From CAYQOX01 sp964419335 (lineage in GTDB: Bacteria > Hinthialibacterota > Hinthialibacteria > Hinthialibacterales > Hinthialibacteraceae): a stretch of 64,000 nucleotides of DNA. The DNA lies in assembly GCA_964419335.1 (NCBI GenBank), contig CAYQOX010000013.1, positions 1-64,000 on the forward strand, written 5' to 3'. Positions 33,464-41,720 of the stretch are shown one piece after another. Each line of letters opens with the position of its first letter. The stretch's first letter is position 1. Made by a program: the position numbers and the translations under genes. Below the pieces are notes generated by a model that saw only the letters and a program-made list of their open reading frames with translations, was not told the origin of the DNA and did not search any database.

Positions 33464-36157
33464 TCAGAGAAAATCGGGATGGGCCTTTTCTGGATTGACG
33501 CCCAAGTCCTTGATCGCCTTAGCTACCTCTTCTCTTGAGAATTGTCCAGTTTCAGCGAGTTGATAAAGAGTGGCGATGACGATCATTTGCGCATCGATTT
33601 CGAAGAAGCGCCGTAGATTTTCACGGGTATCACTGCGGCCAAAGCCATCGGTACCCAGGGTCATCAAACCACCGGGGACCCAAGGTGCGATTTGATCGGG
33701 CACGAGTTTCATGTAATCTGAAACCGCGATAAAGGCTCCTTGCTCGTTTTCTAAGGTCATTTCGAGATAGGATTTTCTCGCGGGTTCTTCAGGATGCAGC
33801 ATATTCCAGCGTTTCACTTTCATCGCGTCAGAACGTAGATGTTTATAGCTCGTTGCACTCCATACATCGGCATTAATATTGAAGCGTTCGCCCAGAAGCT
33901 TCTGCGCTTCTAAGGCTTGGTTGATAATAGGTCCACTGCCGAATATGTGAGCTTTATATTTCCCTTTTTCACCGGGTCTAAATTTATAAAGACCATTCAA
34001 GATTCCCTCTTGCACACCTTCGGGCATCTTGGGTTGTTCATAATTTTCATTATAAAGGGTGAGATAATAGTATAAATCCTCATTATCCACATACATTCTC
34101 TTCATTCCATCTTGAATGATGGTTGCAATTTCAAAAGCAAAGGCGGGATCATAGGCCATAATTGATGGCACTGTGGTCGCGGCTAAATGGCTATGTCCAT
34201 CCTGGTGCTGCAATCCTTCTCCGTTCAGGGTCGTGCGTCCGGCGGTACCGCCTAAGACAAACCCGCGTGCGCGCGAATCTCCCGCGAGCCAAAAAAGATC
34301 CCCCACGCGCTGAAATCCAAACATCGAGTAATAAAAGAAAAATGGGATCATAGGGACTTTAACGGTCGAATGAGCCGTACCCGCAGCGATGAACGAGGAC
34401 ATCGATCCTGCTTCGGTAATCCCTTCCTCTAAGATCTGCCCGTCTTCCATCTCTCGGTAATACAAAAGACTCTCACGGTCCACGGGCTCATAAAGTTGAC
34501 CTTGAGAAGCATAAATCCCATATTGGCGAAAGAGAGCGTCCATACCGAAGGTACGAGCTTCATCGGGAATGATGGGAACCACTTGTTTTCCGATATTTTT
34601 GTTCCCCATCATTTTATTGAGTAAGCGTACCATCACCATAGTGGTAGAAGCCTGTTGGGAGCCGCTGCCTTTATAAAATTCTTCGTAAAAGGAGGGATCG
34701 GGAACATCCAGGGCTTCGTCTTTTTCATTACGTTGGGGAATGAAGCCACCGAGTTTCTCCCGACGATCCATTAAATATTTTATCTCAGGACTGTCCTTCG
34801 GTGGTCGATAAAAGGGCGCTTCGACAACATCTTCATCATTGATGGGTATATCGAATCGTTGGCGGAATTCACGTAATTCTTTTTCATTTAATTTCTTCTG
34901 CTGGTGAGTGATATTGCGTCCTTCACCGGCCTCGCCTAAACCATACCCCTTGATCGTATTTGCTAAAATGACTGTAGGCTGACCTGTATGTTCTATTGCG
35001 GCTTTATAGGCAGCATAGACTTTTTTGGGATCATGGCCACCGCGCATCAATTTGCGAATTTGTTCATCCGTCAGGTGATTTACCCGTTCTAACAATTCGG
35101 GATATTTTCCAAAGAAGTGCTTACGTGCATAGCTTCCCGGCTCAACCGAATATTTTTGGAAATCACCATCCACCGCTTCTGTTAAGCGTTTAACCAGCAA
35201 GCCATCATGATCCGCTTCGAGCAAGGGATCCCAGTCGGAGCCCCAAATGACTTTGATCACATTCCAGCCTGCGCCACGGAAGAGGGATTCCAACTCTTGG
35301 ATAATCTTCCCATTTCCACGTACAGGACCATCCAAACGTTGTAAGTTACAATTCACAACCCAAATCAGATTATCCAAATTTTCACGGGCAGGAAGAGTTA
35401 AGGAACCTAATGTTTCTGGCTCATCGGTTTCTCCATCGCCGACAAAAGCCCAAACTTTGGGCTCCTCCTTTTTCAACAAACCCCGCGCTTTCATATATCG
35501 AATAAAGCGTGCATTATAAATCGAAGTAATGGGGCCAAGTCCCATCGAAACCGTTGGGAACTGCCAGAAATCAGACATTAAATAGGGGTGGGGATAAGAG
35601 GGGAGCCCTCCACCTTCTGCTAATTCCTGGCGGAAGTTATGCAAATATTGGGAATCCAGACGATATTCCAAAAACGCGCGTGCGTAATTGCCCGGGGAAG
35701 CATGGCCTTGAAAGTAGACTAAATCACTATAACGATCTTCCGTTTCTCCTTTAAAAAAGTGATTTAATCCAACTTCGTACAAGGTTGCCAGCGAAGCATA
35801 GGTTGAAATATGTCCTCCTAATCCCGCATGGATACGATTCGCCTGCACTACCATGGCCATGGCATTCCAGCGAACGTAGCTTTTGATGCGGCGTTCGATC
35901 TGGCGATCGCCAGGATACTCGGGCTCGTCTTCTGTGGGAATCGAATTTACATAGGGAGAACTGACCGTAACCGGAGCCTCGACGCCTGCTTGGCGCAGTC
36001 TTCTTACAAGCCGATCCAATAAATACATAGGACGCGGTGAAGATTCTTTTTTTAATGCGTCCTCGTAGATATATTCAATTGAATCATACCATTTCAAATT
36101 TTGTTGAAGTTTTTGGGCTTTTTCTTGATTATTTTTGGGTACATTCTGGGATGACAC
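33464..36157 (-). CDS. aceE: Pyruvate dehydrogenase E1, homodimeric type
   Basis: The ThDP-dependent E1 decarboxylates pyruvate and reductively acetylates the E2 lipoyl arm. At 897 residues it is the single-chain AceE type, not the alpha/beta type. Landmarks are GLGGHISTYASLATLYEVGL, VYFQGHASPGNYARAFLEYR, the ThDP/Mg motif FVGDGETDEPETLGSLTLPA and LANTIKGYGLG. It starts the aceE-aceF-lpdA operon. The lipoate-ligase-like gene is divergent 80 nt upstream, so the shared intergenic region may coordinate complex synthesis and lipoylation. Confidence 0.97.
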   Translation of the reverse strand: MSSQNVPKNNQEKAQKLQQNLKWYDSIEYIYEDALKKESSPRPMYLLDRLVRRLRQAGVEAPVTVSSPYVNSIPTEDEPEYPGDRQIERRIKSYVRWNAMAMVVQANRIHAGLGGHISTYASLATLYEVGLNHFFKGETEDRYSDLVYFQGHASPGNYARAFLEYRLDSQYLHNFRQELAEGGGLPSYPHPYLMSDFWQFPTVSMGLGPITSIYNARFIRYMKARGLLKKEEPKVWAFVGDGETDEPETLGSLTLPARENLDNLIWVVNCNLQRLDGPVRGNGKIIQELESLFRGAGWNVIKVIWGSDWDPLLEADHDGLLVKRLTEAVDGDFQKYSVEPGSYARKHFFGKYPELLERVNHLTDEQIRKLMRGGHDPKKVYAAYKAAIEHTGQPTVILANTIKGYGLGEAGEGRNITHQQKKLNEKELREFRQRFDIPINDEDVVEAPFYRPPKDSPEIKYLMDRREKLGGFIPQRNEKDEALDVPDPSFYEEFYKGSGSQQASTTMVMVRLLNKMMGNKNIGKQVVPIIPDEARTFGMDALFRQYGIYASQGQLYEPVDRESLLYYREMEDGQILEEGITEAGSMSSFIAAGTAHSTVKVPMIPFFFYYSMFGFQRVGDLFWLAGDSRARGFVLGGTAGRTTLNGEGLQHQDGHSHLAATTVPSIMAYDPAFAFEIATIIQDGMKRMYVDNEDLYYYLTLYNENYEQPKMPEGVQEGILNGLYKFRPGEKGKYKAHIFGSGPIINQALEAQKLLGERFNINADVWSATSYKHLRSDAMKVKRWNMLHPEEPARKSYLEMTLENEQGAFIAVSDYMKLVPDQIAPWVPGGLMTLGTDGFGRSDTRENLRRFFEIDAQMIVIATLYQLAETGQFSREEVAKAIKDLGVNPEKAHPDFL

Positions 36158-36237
36158 TTTTTCACTCCCTTTTACTATTTAAAGTTCTCGTTATGATTTT
36201 GATAATTGATTATCGATTTGAGAATTGTTTAATCCCC

Positions 36238-36957
36238 ATGAAATTGCTTGATTATTCGTTTTCATCACCCTTTTATAATCTTGCCTGTGACGAAGCATTA
36301 TTGCTCATGGTTGATGAATCGCCGGATTTTTCCATTCTCCGTTTTTGGTACTCACCCACTCCTTTCGTTGTCCTTGGTCATGCCAACAAGATTGTAGAAG
36401 AAGTGTACTTCGATATGTGTCAAATCGAAGAAATCCCTATCCTGCGACGCAGCAGCGGCGGTGGGACGGTGGTGATAGGGCCCGGGTCTCTGAATTACAC
36501 CTTGATTCTTCCTATACCGAAATTCGGACCTTTTCATCATCTTAATGAAACCAATCGCTACATTCTTAAACGTAATTTAAAGGCATTGTCGAAATACCAA
36601 CTCCATCACCTTGCTTACGATGGTATCACCGACTTGACCTACCAAGGGCGAAAATTCTCAGGTAATGCGCAACGGCGCAAGAAAAATGCTTTGATGTTTC
36701 ATGGGACTTTTCTCTATGATTTCGATATATCGTTGATCAAGAAGATCTTGCCTTTACCATCACGTCAACCTCACTACCGCAAAAACCGTTCCCATGACCA
36801 ATTTTTGACCAATCTCCCGCTCAAATCAAGTCAAATCCAAGAAACGATACAAAAAGAATGGCAAGCGAATACACCTCAAACATGGATTCCTTTCGAGCGC
36901 ATTGAAGAACTTGCCGAAACGAAATACAAGAATCATGATTGGATATTTAAATTTTAA
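36238..36957 (+). CDS. Lipoate-protein ligase A family protein
   Basis: From ATG 36238 (MKLLDYSFSSPFYNLACDEA) the product has 239 residues and a complete biotin/lipoate-ligase-type fold. Motifs include RRSSGGGTVVIGPGSLNYTL (the RRxSGGGxV lipoate-binding loop), GRKFSGNAQRRKKNALMFHG (catalytic Lys region) and FLYDFD. The open frame extends 67 codons further upstream, but that part lacks family similarity and includes the aceE promoter region. It likely attaches lipoate or octanoate to E2 of the adjacent PDH complex. It has no C-terminal accessory domain, so it resembles the short forms that act as octanoyltransferases or need a partner. Divergent to aceE. Confidence 0.87.
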   Translation: MKLLDYSFSSPFYNLACDEALLLMVDESPDFSILRFWYSPTPFVVLGHANKIVEEVYFDMCQIEEIPILRRSSGGGTVVIGPGSLNYTLILPIPKFGPFHHLNETNRYILKRNLKALSKYQLHHLAYDGITDLTYQGRKFSGNAQRRKKNALMFHGTFLYDFDISLIKKILPLPSRQPHYRKNRSHDQFLTNLPLKSSQIQETIQKEWQANTPQTWIPFERIEELAETKYKNHDWIFKF

Positions 36958-37151
36958 CTCAATTCCGTAAGTTGTCAAAACTTATAAATTATGTAAATTT
37001 AAAAACATTAAAAAGCATCCATATTCATTCTTTTGGAAGCAAAATGGCAAGGTTTTGCTACGATTCAATTCTCCAAAAAGAACGGATACTGGTACGTGAT
37101 CCCCAAGAGGACGTGGTTTGATGGCAATCTTCTCTTTTGGGGAAAATTATT

Positions 37152-37223
37152 AGATCATCACGAAAGTGAGTACTTTTATTGGGAGAAAAATGTATCAAAA
37201 AGGACTCAAATACCGGATGAACC
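37152..37223. repeat. 228-bp repeat family, internal-deletion copy
   Basis: 72 nt consisting of the left end (AGATCATCACGAAAGTGAGT and ACTTTTATTGGGAGAAA) joined directly to the right end (AATGTATCAAAAAGGACTCA, AATACCGGATGAACC). About 155 nt of the internal structured part are missing. Both termini are retained, as in deletion derivatives of mobile elements. Confidence 0.8.
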
Positions 37224-37342
37224 ATGATTATTTCCTTCGTATGATTATAGTAACTCAAACGGAGAAAGATTCCATTTTCGACTGAAGCGGGAGAAATGGA
37301 CCTCATAAATTTCAAAAATAATTAAGTTAAGAAATTGCAGGT

Positions 37343-37371
37343 TTGAATTAAACAACAGATTATGATATACT
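37343..37371 (+). promoter_or_regulatory. Sigma-70-type promoter for GNAT-HNH
   Basis: TTGAAT (37343-37348), a 17-nt spacer and TATACT (37366-37371) lie about 80 nt upstream of the GNAT start. Both hexamers are near-consensus with ideal spacing. Confidence 0.6.
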
Positions 37372-37451
37372 GGGCGAGTTATCAATTGAGTTCACCCTTT
37401 CATTTTATCGAAGTATACTATTAAAACCAATCGTCACGTTACAAGAGCGCG

Positions 37452-38438
37452 ATGAAAGTCGTCCCCGCAGAACCGCACCATAGTGACCTTGTTAAAAAGG
37501 CCTTCCATACGGATCGCGAGATTCGTCCGAAAACCCATGTGTCATATCTTGCAAAGCCTGAAGTTTCCGATTTTCATTGCCAGCGTTTATTAGAACGCTT
37601 GCAAGATTGCGATCAAGAACCAGGTATTCAACTTTTTGTGAATGATGAGCAAGTTCAGGCGATCGCCGGGATCACTTCCTCCGAATGGCATCAAACCGTC
37701 TTTGGGGTCCCTTATCATAAGATTCAACCGTTTTATTGTTTTCGTCAAAAGAGGGAGGACATTCAATCGATCGTTCAGTGGTTGCGTTCTATCATCAAGA
37801 GTCATGAAGCGGGAGTGTATTCGACCCGCTTGGAGACACATCAAGCGAATCTGATCTACGAAATGATTCGCGCAGGATTCGTTCCTGTGGGGACATCGAT
37901 TCGGATGGTGCATTCTATCAATAGACATGCAAGGATTGACAAAATTGATCCAGTTCAATACGATAATTTAATTGTACGTGAATTCGAGAACCAGGATTTA
38001 GGCACGGTGCAAAATATTGGCCGAAGCGGTCATACTCACAGTCATTTTTCCTGTGAAGCAAGATTTTCTCAATCTCAAGTGCAACAAATATTCACCGAGT
38101 GGATTGAGAAGTGCGTTCATGGTTTGGCACAAAAGGTTCTGGTCGCCGAGAAGGAGGATCAAATTGCGGGATTTGCGATTCTCCTAACGACCTCATCGCT
38201 GGAGCCTTATATAAATAAACGAATCGGCGTGATAGATTTCATCGTCGTGGATCCCAGGTATCAGGGAAGCGGAGTGGGTCGCGCTTTGCTTCAAGGCTCA
38301 TTCGCGTGGTTTGCTTCGCGGGTGGATCTTATTGAACTTAGGACTATGGCCGATAATCTACCAGCCATTCGTTTTTATGAAAACAACGGCTTTCGTATTT
38401 TATCGTCTGATCAATACGTTCATTTTTGGAATGATTGA
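37452..38438 (+). CDS. GNAT family N-acetyltransferase
   Basis: A 328-residue protein whose C-terminal half (about residues 175-328) has a GNAT fold: acetyl-CoA-binding VIDFIVVDPRYQGSGVGRAL (the Q/RxxGxG/A motif is QGSGVG) followed by LRTMADNLPAIRFYENNGF. The N-terminal half (residues 1-170) may be a second, degenerate GNAT-like domain, since it contains SIRMVHSINRHARI-type strands but no intact QxxGxG. Substrate unknown. HNH endonuclease gene follows after 38 nt. Confidence 0.82.
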   Translation: MKVVPAEPHHSDLVKKAFHTDREIRPKTHVSYLAKPEVSDFHCQRLLERLQDCDQEPGIQLFVNDEQVQAIAGITSSEWHQTVFGVPYHKIQPFYCFRQKREDIQSIVQWLRSIIKSHEAGVYSTRLETHQANLIYEMIRAGFVPVGTSIRMVHSINRHARIDKIDPVQYDNLIVREFENQDLGTVQNIGRSGHTHSHFSCEARFSQSQVQQIFTEWIEKCVHGLAQKVLVAEKEDQIAGFAILLTTSSLEPYINKRIGVIDFIVVDPRYQGSGVGRALLQGSFAWFASRVDLIELRTMADNLPAIRFYENNGFRILSSDQYVHFWND

Positions 38439-38476
38439 TCGTGAAAATCTAAAAGATTGGCGTGAGGAGTTGGCCC

Positions 38477-39025
38477 GTGTTACAGCAGCACAGGGTTCTT
38501 GTACTAAACTCCAGTTATGAAGCCATCAACATTTGTACAGCCAAACGCGCGATCGTCATGCTTCTAACTGGCAAAGCCGACACGGTGGAAGTTGCCGTTG
38601 ATTTGGTGCATTCCTCGGCGCTCACCATGGAGCTTCCGGAGGTCATACGTTTGCGCCGCTATATCAAACTCCCCTATCGACCGATTCCCTTCTGCCGTAA
38701 AAATATTTTTCTGCGTGATGGGTATCGGTGTATGTATTGTGGAGAGCGTTTCAGTATTGACATGCTAACCCTGGACCATGTGGTTCCGGTATCGCGCGGG
38801 GGGAAAGATACATGGAATAATGTGGTTACGGCATGCAAGCAATGCAATCATAAAAAAGGCAACCTGATGCTTTCAGAATCAGGTTTAACCTTGATTCAGC
38901 GTCCAAAACGTCCTACCTTGCCCACCTTTTTACATCTCGTGCGTTTGATGGGCGAGAAAAAAAGCGTCTGGCGTAAATACTTGTTTTATGATGACAATAA
39001 AGAGAACGTAGAAGCTGTTGTTTAA
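38477..39025 (+). CDS. HNH endonuclease family protein
   Basis: From GTG 38477 (GAGGAG 8 nt upstream) the product starts VLQQHRVLVLNSSYEAIN and has 182 residues. The HNH module is intact: the CxxC pair in CMYCGERF, the catalytic DHVVP, NNVVTAC, and the second CxxC in CKQCNHKKG. This group of small HNH proteins (5-methylcytosine-restriction-like or repair-associated) is widespread and of unclear role. It is probably cotranscribed with GNAT. tRNA-Arg follows 62 nt downstream. The longer frame from GTG 38462 includes the ribosome-binding site and is unlikely. Confidence 0.88.
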   Translation: MLQQHRVLVLNSSYEAINICTAKRAIVMLLTGKADTVEVAVDLVHSSALTMELPEVIRLRRYIKLPYRPIPFCRKNIFLRDGYRCMYCGERFSIDMLTLDHVVPVSRGGKDTWNNVVTACKQCNHKKGNLMLSESGLTLIQRPKRPTLPTFLHLVRLMGEKKSVWRKYLFYDDNKENVEAVV

Positions 39026-39087
39026 GCGCTAGAATTGAGGTATGATTTTTTTTAGAGTAAGGTTGAATCTTGCTCGTAAGGGTGAAA

Positions 39088-39162
39088 GCGCCTGTAGCTC
39101 AGTTTGGATAGAGCACCAGATTCCGGTTCTGGGTGTCGCAGGTTCGAGTCCTGCCAGGCGTA
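39088..39162 (+). tRNA. tRNA-Arg (CCG)
   Basis: The cloverleaf is complete: acceptor GCGCCTG with CAGGCGT (first pair G-U), D arm AGCTCAGTTTGGATAGAGC, anticodon stem CCAGA/TCTGG with loop TTCCGGT (anticodon CCG), T arm GCAGGTTCGAGTCCTGC. Discriminator A, no encoded CCA. 75 nt. Confidence 0.95.
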
Positions 39163-39285
39163 TTATTTAAGCCACCATTCTTTATCTACCCATCTTAAAT
39201 AAAATGAAAGACTTACGGATACCTTGCGTGCTCCCGCTCTTTTAGAAGAGTCGTTATTGAATCAATCTGGGTGAGTCTTAAGGAT

Positions 39286-39570
39286 TTAGAGTTTATCCAG
39301 GCTGGCGATTATCATATTTTGTGGATATGAAGTCATCTTTTCTGGGAACGATTTATGGGGATGCGGAAGATACTTTAAACACTTGTTTTGTTCGAAAGAG
39401 AGTAGCGGATCAAGGCTATCTTGTATCAATGGGTACTCCGGCTGCGAAGGTTGTTCCGGGTTTTGTAAGAGCAACAAAGGTATAAGATTATCTAAAGGGA
39501 CTGTCACACTGCCGCCAGCACAGCCAAGAGTAAAAAACAGAATGAAAAGGAGCATGAATTTACACTTCAT
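39286..39570 (-). CDS. Small putative lipoprotein
   Basis: 94 residues from ATG 39570, starting MKCKFMLLFILFFTLGCAGG: a short hydrophobic signal with a lipobox (TLGC, Cys17). The remainder is Pro/Leu/Gln-rich (LLLLQNPEQPSQPEYPLIQD) with no recognised family. A TTG at 39582 is an alternative start. No strong ribosome-binding site is visible, so it may be a chance ORF or a decayed gene. Confidence 0.45.
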   Translation of the reverse strand: MKCKFMLLFILFFTLGCAGGSVTVPLDNLIPLLLLQNPEQPSQPEYPLIQDSLDPLLSFEQNKCLKYLPHPHKSFPEKMTSYPQNMIIASLDKL

Positions 39571-39582
39571 GAATTTGTCCAA

Positions 39583-39888
39583 CTTGTAATATTTTGTTTA
39601 TGCGGGAGAGCGATTTTCCTGATATCTGGTTCAAGCCACGATTTTCCACAACTAATTAGAGAGTATAACATCAGAGAGCGAGCTTGTCATCTATTCCCAT
39701 TATAATATATCTGTAAGCCGGGAACTCGTTTATTGTATCTCATTCCAATAAAATACAAGAAGGCAAACACCCTTAACACAAAATAGAAAGACTGGAACTC
39801 CAACGCAAGTTGATTAAATGTCGATATTTTGTTTTAATCAAACGTTAGTTATGATAAAATCCTATTCCTTTAAGGAGGAGATGGTAGG
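39583..39888. other. Intergenic region before the small zinc-ribbon gene
   Basis: 306 nt, AT-rich. A possible promoter for the zinc-ribbon gene lies near 39830-39865 (TTGTTT, then TATGAT and GATAAAAT), followed by a strong ribosome-binding site. Nothing else is recognised. Confidence 0.4.
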
Positions 39889-40068
39889 ATGATCGAGTTA
39901 GAGGATCGGGACGATTTATCTCCTATTTGCCCCTATTGTGATAAAGAAATCCGAAAAATCTTAGAAACAAAAGTTAATTCTAAGTTGGGAGTACGCTATT
40001 TATACTTTTGCGAGCACTGCCAAAAAGTATTGGGGGTTTCTCACCGAAAAGGGTTCTGGATGGGTTAA
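39889..40068 (+). CDS. Small zinc-ribbon protein (59 aa)
   Basis: A very strong ribosome-binding site (TAAGGAGGAG at 39871-39880, 8 nt spacing) precedes ATG 39889. The 59-residue product has two CxxC knuckles 28 residues apart (CPYCDKE and CEHCQKV), the pattern of a treble-clef or rubredoxin-like zinc ribbon. The C-terminus is basic/aromatic (VLGVSHRKGFWMG). Probably a nucleic-acid- or protein-binding accessory protein; no function can be assigned. Its stop overlaps the stop of the convergent pseudopilin gene by 4 nt (TTAA). Confidence 0.8.
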   Translation: MIELEDRDDLSPICPYCDKEIRKILETKVNSKLGVRYLYFCEHCQKVLGVSHRKGFWMG

Positions 40069-40664
40069 GGGCCAAAGCGATGGAGATCGCCTCGGCTGTG
40101 AATCCCGTTGGAAGAATCGTAAATGAGGAAGATATTTGCTCCAGCCTCCATTTGCATCGCTCCCATGGAAGCGGTGCCACTATCTCCATCCATAATACGA
40201 TCCGGCCCCCGAGAAATGATCCACCATTTGTAGTTACCGGGCATTTCAACCCCTTTCCATTCTTTCATGGCCCCTGGGCGGAAGAATTTTTGCCGGGGCC
40301 CGTTTGGTAAGGTTGGATCAAAATAACCATAGCGAAAACCAATTTGACTATCTTGATCTTCAATGAGTTGGAAAGGATCATCCACCGCTTCGGGATTGGT
40401 TAGATAGGTTACAGGGGTACTAAGTGCATTAAAATAAAGTGGGCTGGTATGGCCGCCCCAATCAGGATAGGGCATATACCCATTTTGATCCATGTAATAC
40501 ATTTCGATTGCGGTGGCTAAGGTGCGGAAATCACTTTCAACGCGTGCGACTTTGGCTCGTGTTTGAGCGTTTAGAAAATTAGGAACCGCAATGGCAGCGA
40601 GAATCCCGATGATGGCGACTACAATAAGGAGTTCTATTAAAGTAAAGGCCTGTTTGGTTTTCAT
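40065..40664 (-). CDS. Type IV pilin-like / general secretion pseudopilin
   Basis: The start at ATG 40664 (GAGG 8 nt upstream) gives MKTKQAFTLIELLIVVAIIG, with the prepilin peptidase site A|FTLIE (FTLIEL, Phe at +1, Glu at +5) and the hydrophobic helix. The 199-residue product continues with the TRAKVARVESDFRTLATAIE helix, then a globular region and a Gly/Asp-rich end (RGPDRIMDGDSG, GDLHRFG). This is the type II secretion/type IV pilus-like fold with a C-terminal domain common in some candidate phyla and Planctomycetes relatives. There are no secretion or pilus machinery genes nearby, so it is a solitary pseudopilin. Confidence 0.9.
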   Translation of the reverse strand: MKTKQAFTLIELLIVVAIIGILAAIAVPNFLNAQTRAKVARVESDFRTLATAIEMYYMDQNGYMPYPDWGGHTSPLYFNALSTPVTYLTNPEAVDDPFQLIEDQDSQIGFRYGYFDPTLPNGPRQKFFRPGAMKEWKGVEMPGNYKWWIISRGPDRIMDGDSGTASMGAMQMEAGANIFLIYDSSNGIHSRGDLHRFGP

Positions 40665-40770
40665 AAGGATAACCTCAATCTTTCGAAAGATTAATTCATC
40701 ATACAAAATTATGAGGGGTATTGCAATGATTTTTTGAATATTCACCCTGAGATTTTCATTGGTTTTCATG

Positions 40771-40800
40771 GTTTAGATAGTATAATTATAGTTTAGATAG
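40771..40800 (+). promoter_or_regulatory. Promoter with paired direct repeats upstream of DJ-1/PfpI
   Basis: A perfect -10 TATAAT (40781-40786) is flanked by two exact GTTTAGATAG direct repeats, at 40771-40780 and 40791-40800, 20 bp apart centre to centre. The -35 region is only TTGGTT. The repeats suggest a tandem binding site on the same DNA face. Confidence 0.45.
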
Positions 40801-40826
40801 ATATGATTCTGTTGGTGGAGGGTTTT

Positions 40827-41360
40827 ATGCTGGAATTGAGTGGAAAAATATTTCTGATTTTTGTGGGAGACATTTATGAAGATTTGGAATTGTGGTATCC
40901 CAAATTACGGATGGAAGAGGCCGGGGCGAAAACCGTGGTCGCAGGCCCCAAGGCCAAAGAAACCTATCAAGGCAAAAATGGCTATCCATGCGTTTCGGAT
41001 GAAGCCATTTCCACGATACGAGGCAGTGATTTTGATGGAGTGATCATTCCCGGTGGATTTATGCCGGATAAGCTCCGCCGCGATGATCAGGTGAAACAAT
41101 TAGTGCGTGAATTTGCGGAAACAGGAAAATTGGTTGCAGCCATATGCCATGGCGGTTGGATTCCTATTTCAGCCGGAGTGTATAAAGGGGTAAAAGTCAC
41201 CGGTTCTCCAGGGATTAAAGATGATTTAATCAATGCTGGGGCCCAATGGGAAGATGCCCCGGTGGTGATCGATCGTAACTTTGTATCCAGCCGTAATCCG
41301 AAGGACTTACCTGCGTTTTGCCGGGGGATTATCGAGATAATGGACCGGAGTGCGAATTAA
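40827..41360 (+). CDS. DJ-1/PfpI family protein (class I glutamine amidotransferase-like)
   Basis: 177 residues from ATG 40827, chosen because GGTGGAGG lies about 6 nt upstream (an earlier in-frame ATG 40803 lacks one). The nucleophile-elbow Cys is at about residue 105 in AICHGGWIPISAGV, with DGVIIPGGFMPDKL before it and VTGSPGIKDDLINAGAQW after it. Members are deglycases, proteases of the PfpI type or oxidative-stress proteins; the exact activity cannot be told. It is transcribed alone and divergent to the pseudopilin. Confidence 0.9.
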   Translation: MLELSGKIFLIFVGDIYEDLELWYPKLRMEEAGAKTVVAGPKAKETYQGKNGYPCVSDEAISTIRGSDFDGVIIPGGFMPDKLRRDDQVKQLVREFAETGKLVAAICHGGWIPISAGVYKGVKVTGSPGIKDDLINAGAQWEDAPVVIDRNFVSSRNPKDLPAFCRGIIEIMDRSAN

Positions 41361-41362
41361 TC

Positions 41363-41391
41363 TTGACTATTTTAGTAGAGTATAATATAAT
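41363..41391 (+). promoter_or_regulatory. Strong sigma-70 promoter
   Basis: TTGACT (41363-41368), a 17-nt spacer and a perfect TATAAT (41386-41391) lie just after the DJ-1/PfpI stop. It is about 330 nt upstream of the next gene, so a leader RNA of unusual length would result. The rest of 41392-41720 is AT-rich with no gene that I can see. Confidence 0.55.
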
Positions 41392-41720
41392 TCCTATTAA
41401 TACGCAGTATTTATAAGAATGACTTTTGGGAATCGAAGAAAAAACCTCAATGAAGGTTTGATTGAGAAATGGAATGAGATACAATCAGCCGGATGCTTTT
41501 AGGACTCGGTGGAATGCTTATCAATTCCTGATATTTGTAGTTAAAATGAATCAATCCGTCTTATTTTAAAGAGAGTAAGGCGGAAAATGATCAATCATTC
41601 TGCCTTCACAATTGCGATATGGAATGTGAAGGTAGATAATTGAAGTTGTACATTCTTGATCAATATGTCGGTTTAGGTGTATTCAAGTATTGAGTAAAAC
41701 TCATAAAAAGGTGATCGTTA

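Larger units (their letters stand above)
36958..37451. other. Intergenic region with repeat remnant and promoter
   Basis: 494 nt between the lipoate-ligase-like gene and the GNAT gene. It holds the internally deleted repeat copy (37152-37223) and a good sigma-70 promoter (37343-37371). The open frame at 37033-37227 crosses the repeat and has no family features; I do not count it as a gene. Confidence 0.6.

Noticed and set aside
36037..36237. N-terminal extension of the lipoate-ligase-like ORF.
   Set aside because: The first 67 codons lie over the divergent aceE start and promoter and show no family similarity; family-like sequence begins at ATG 36238.
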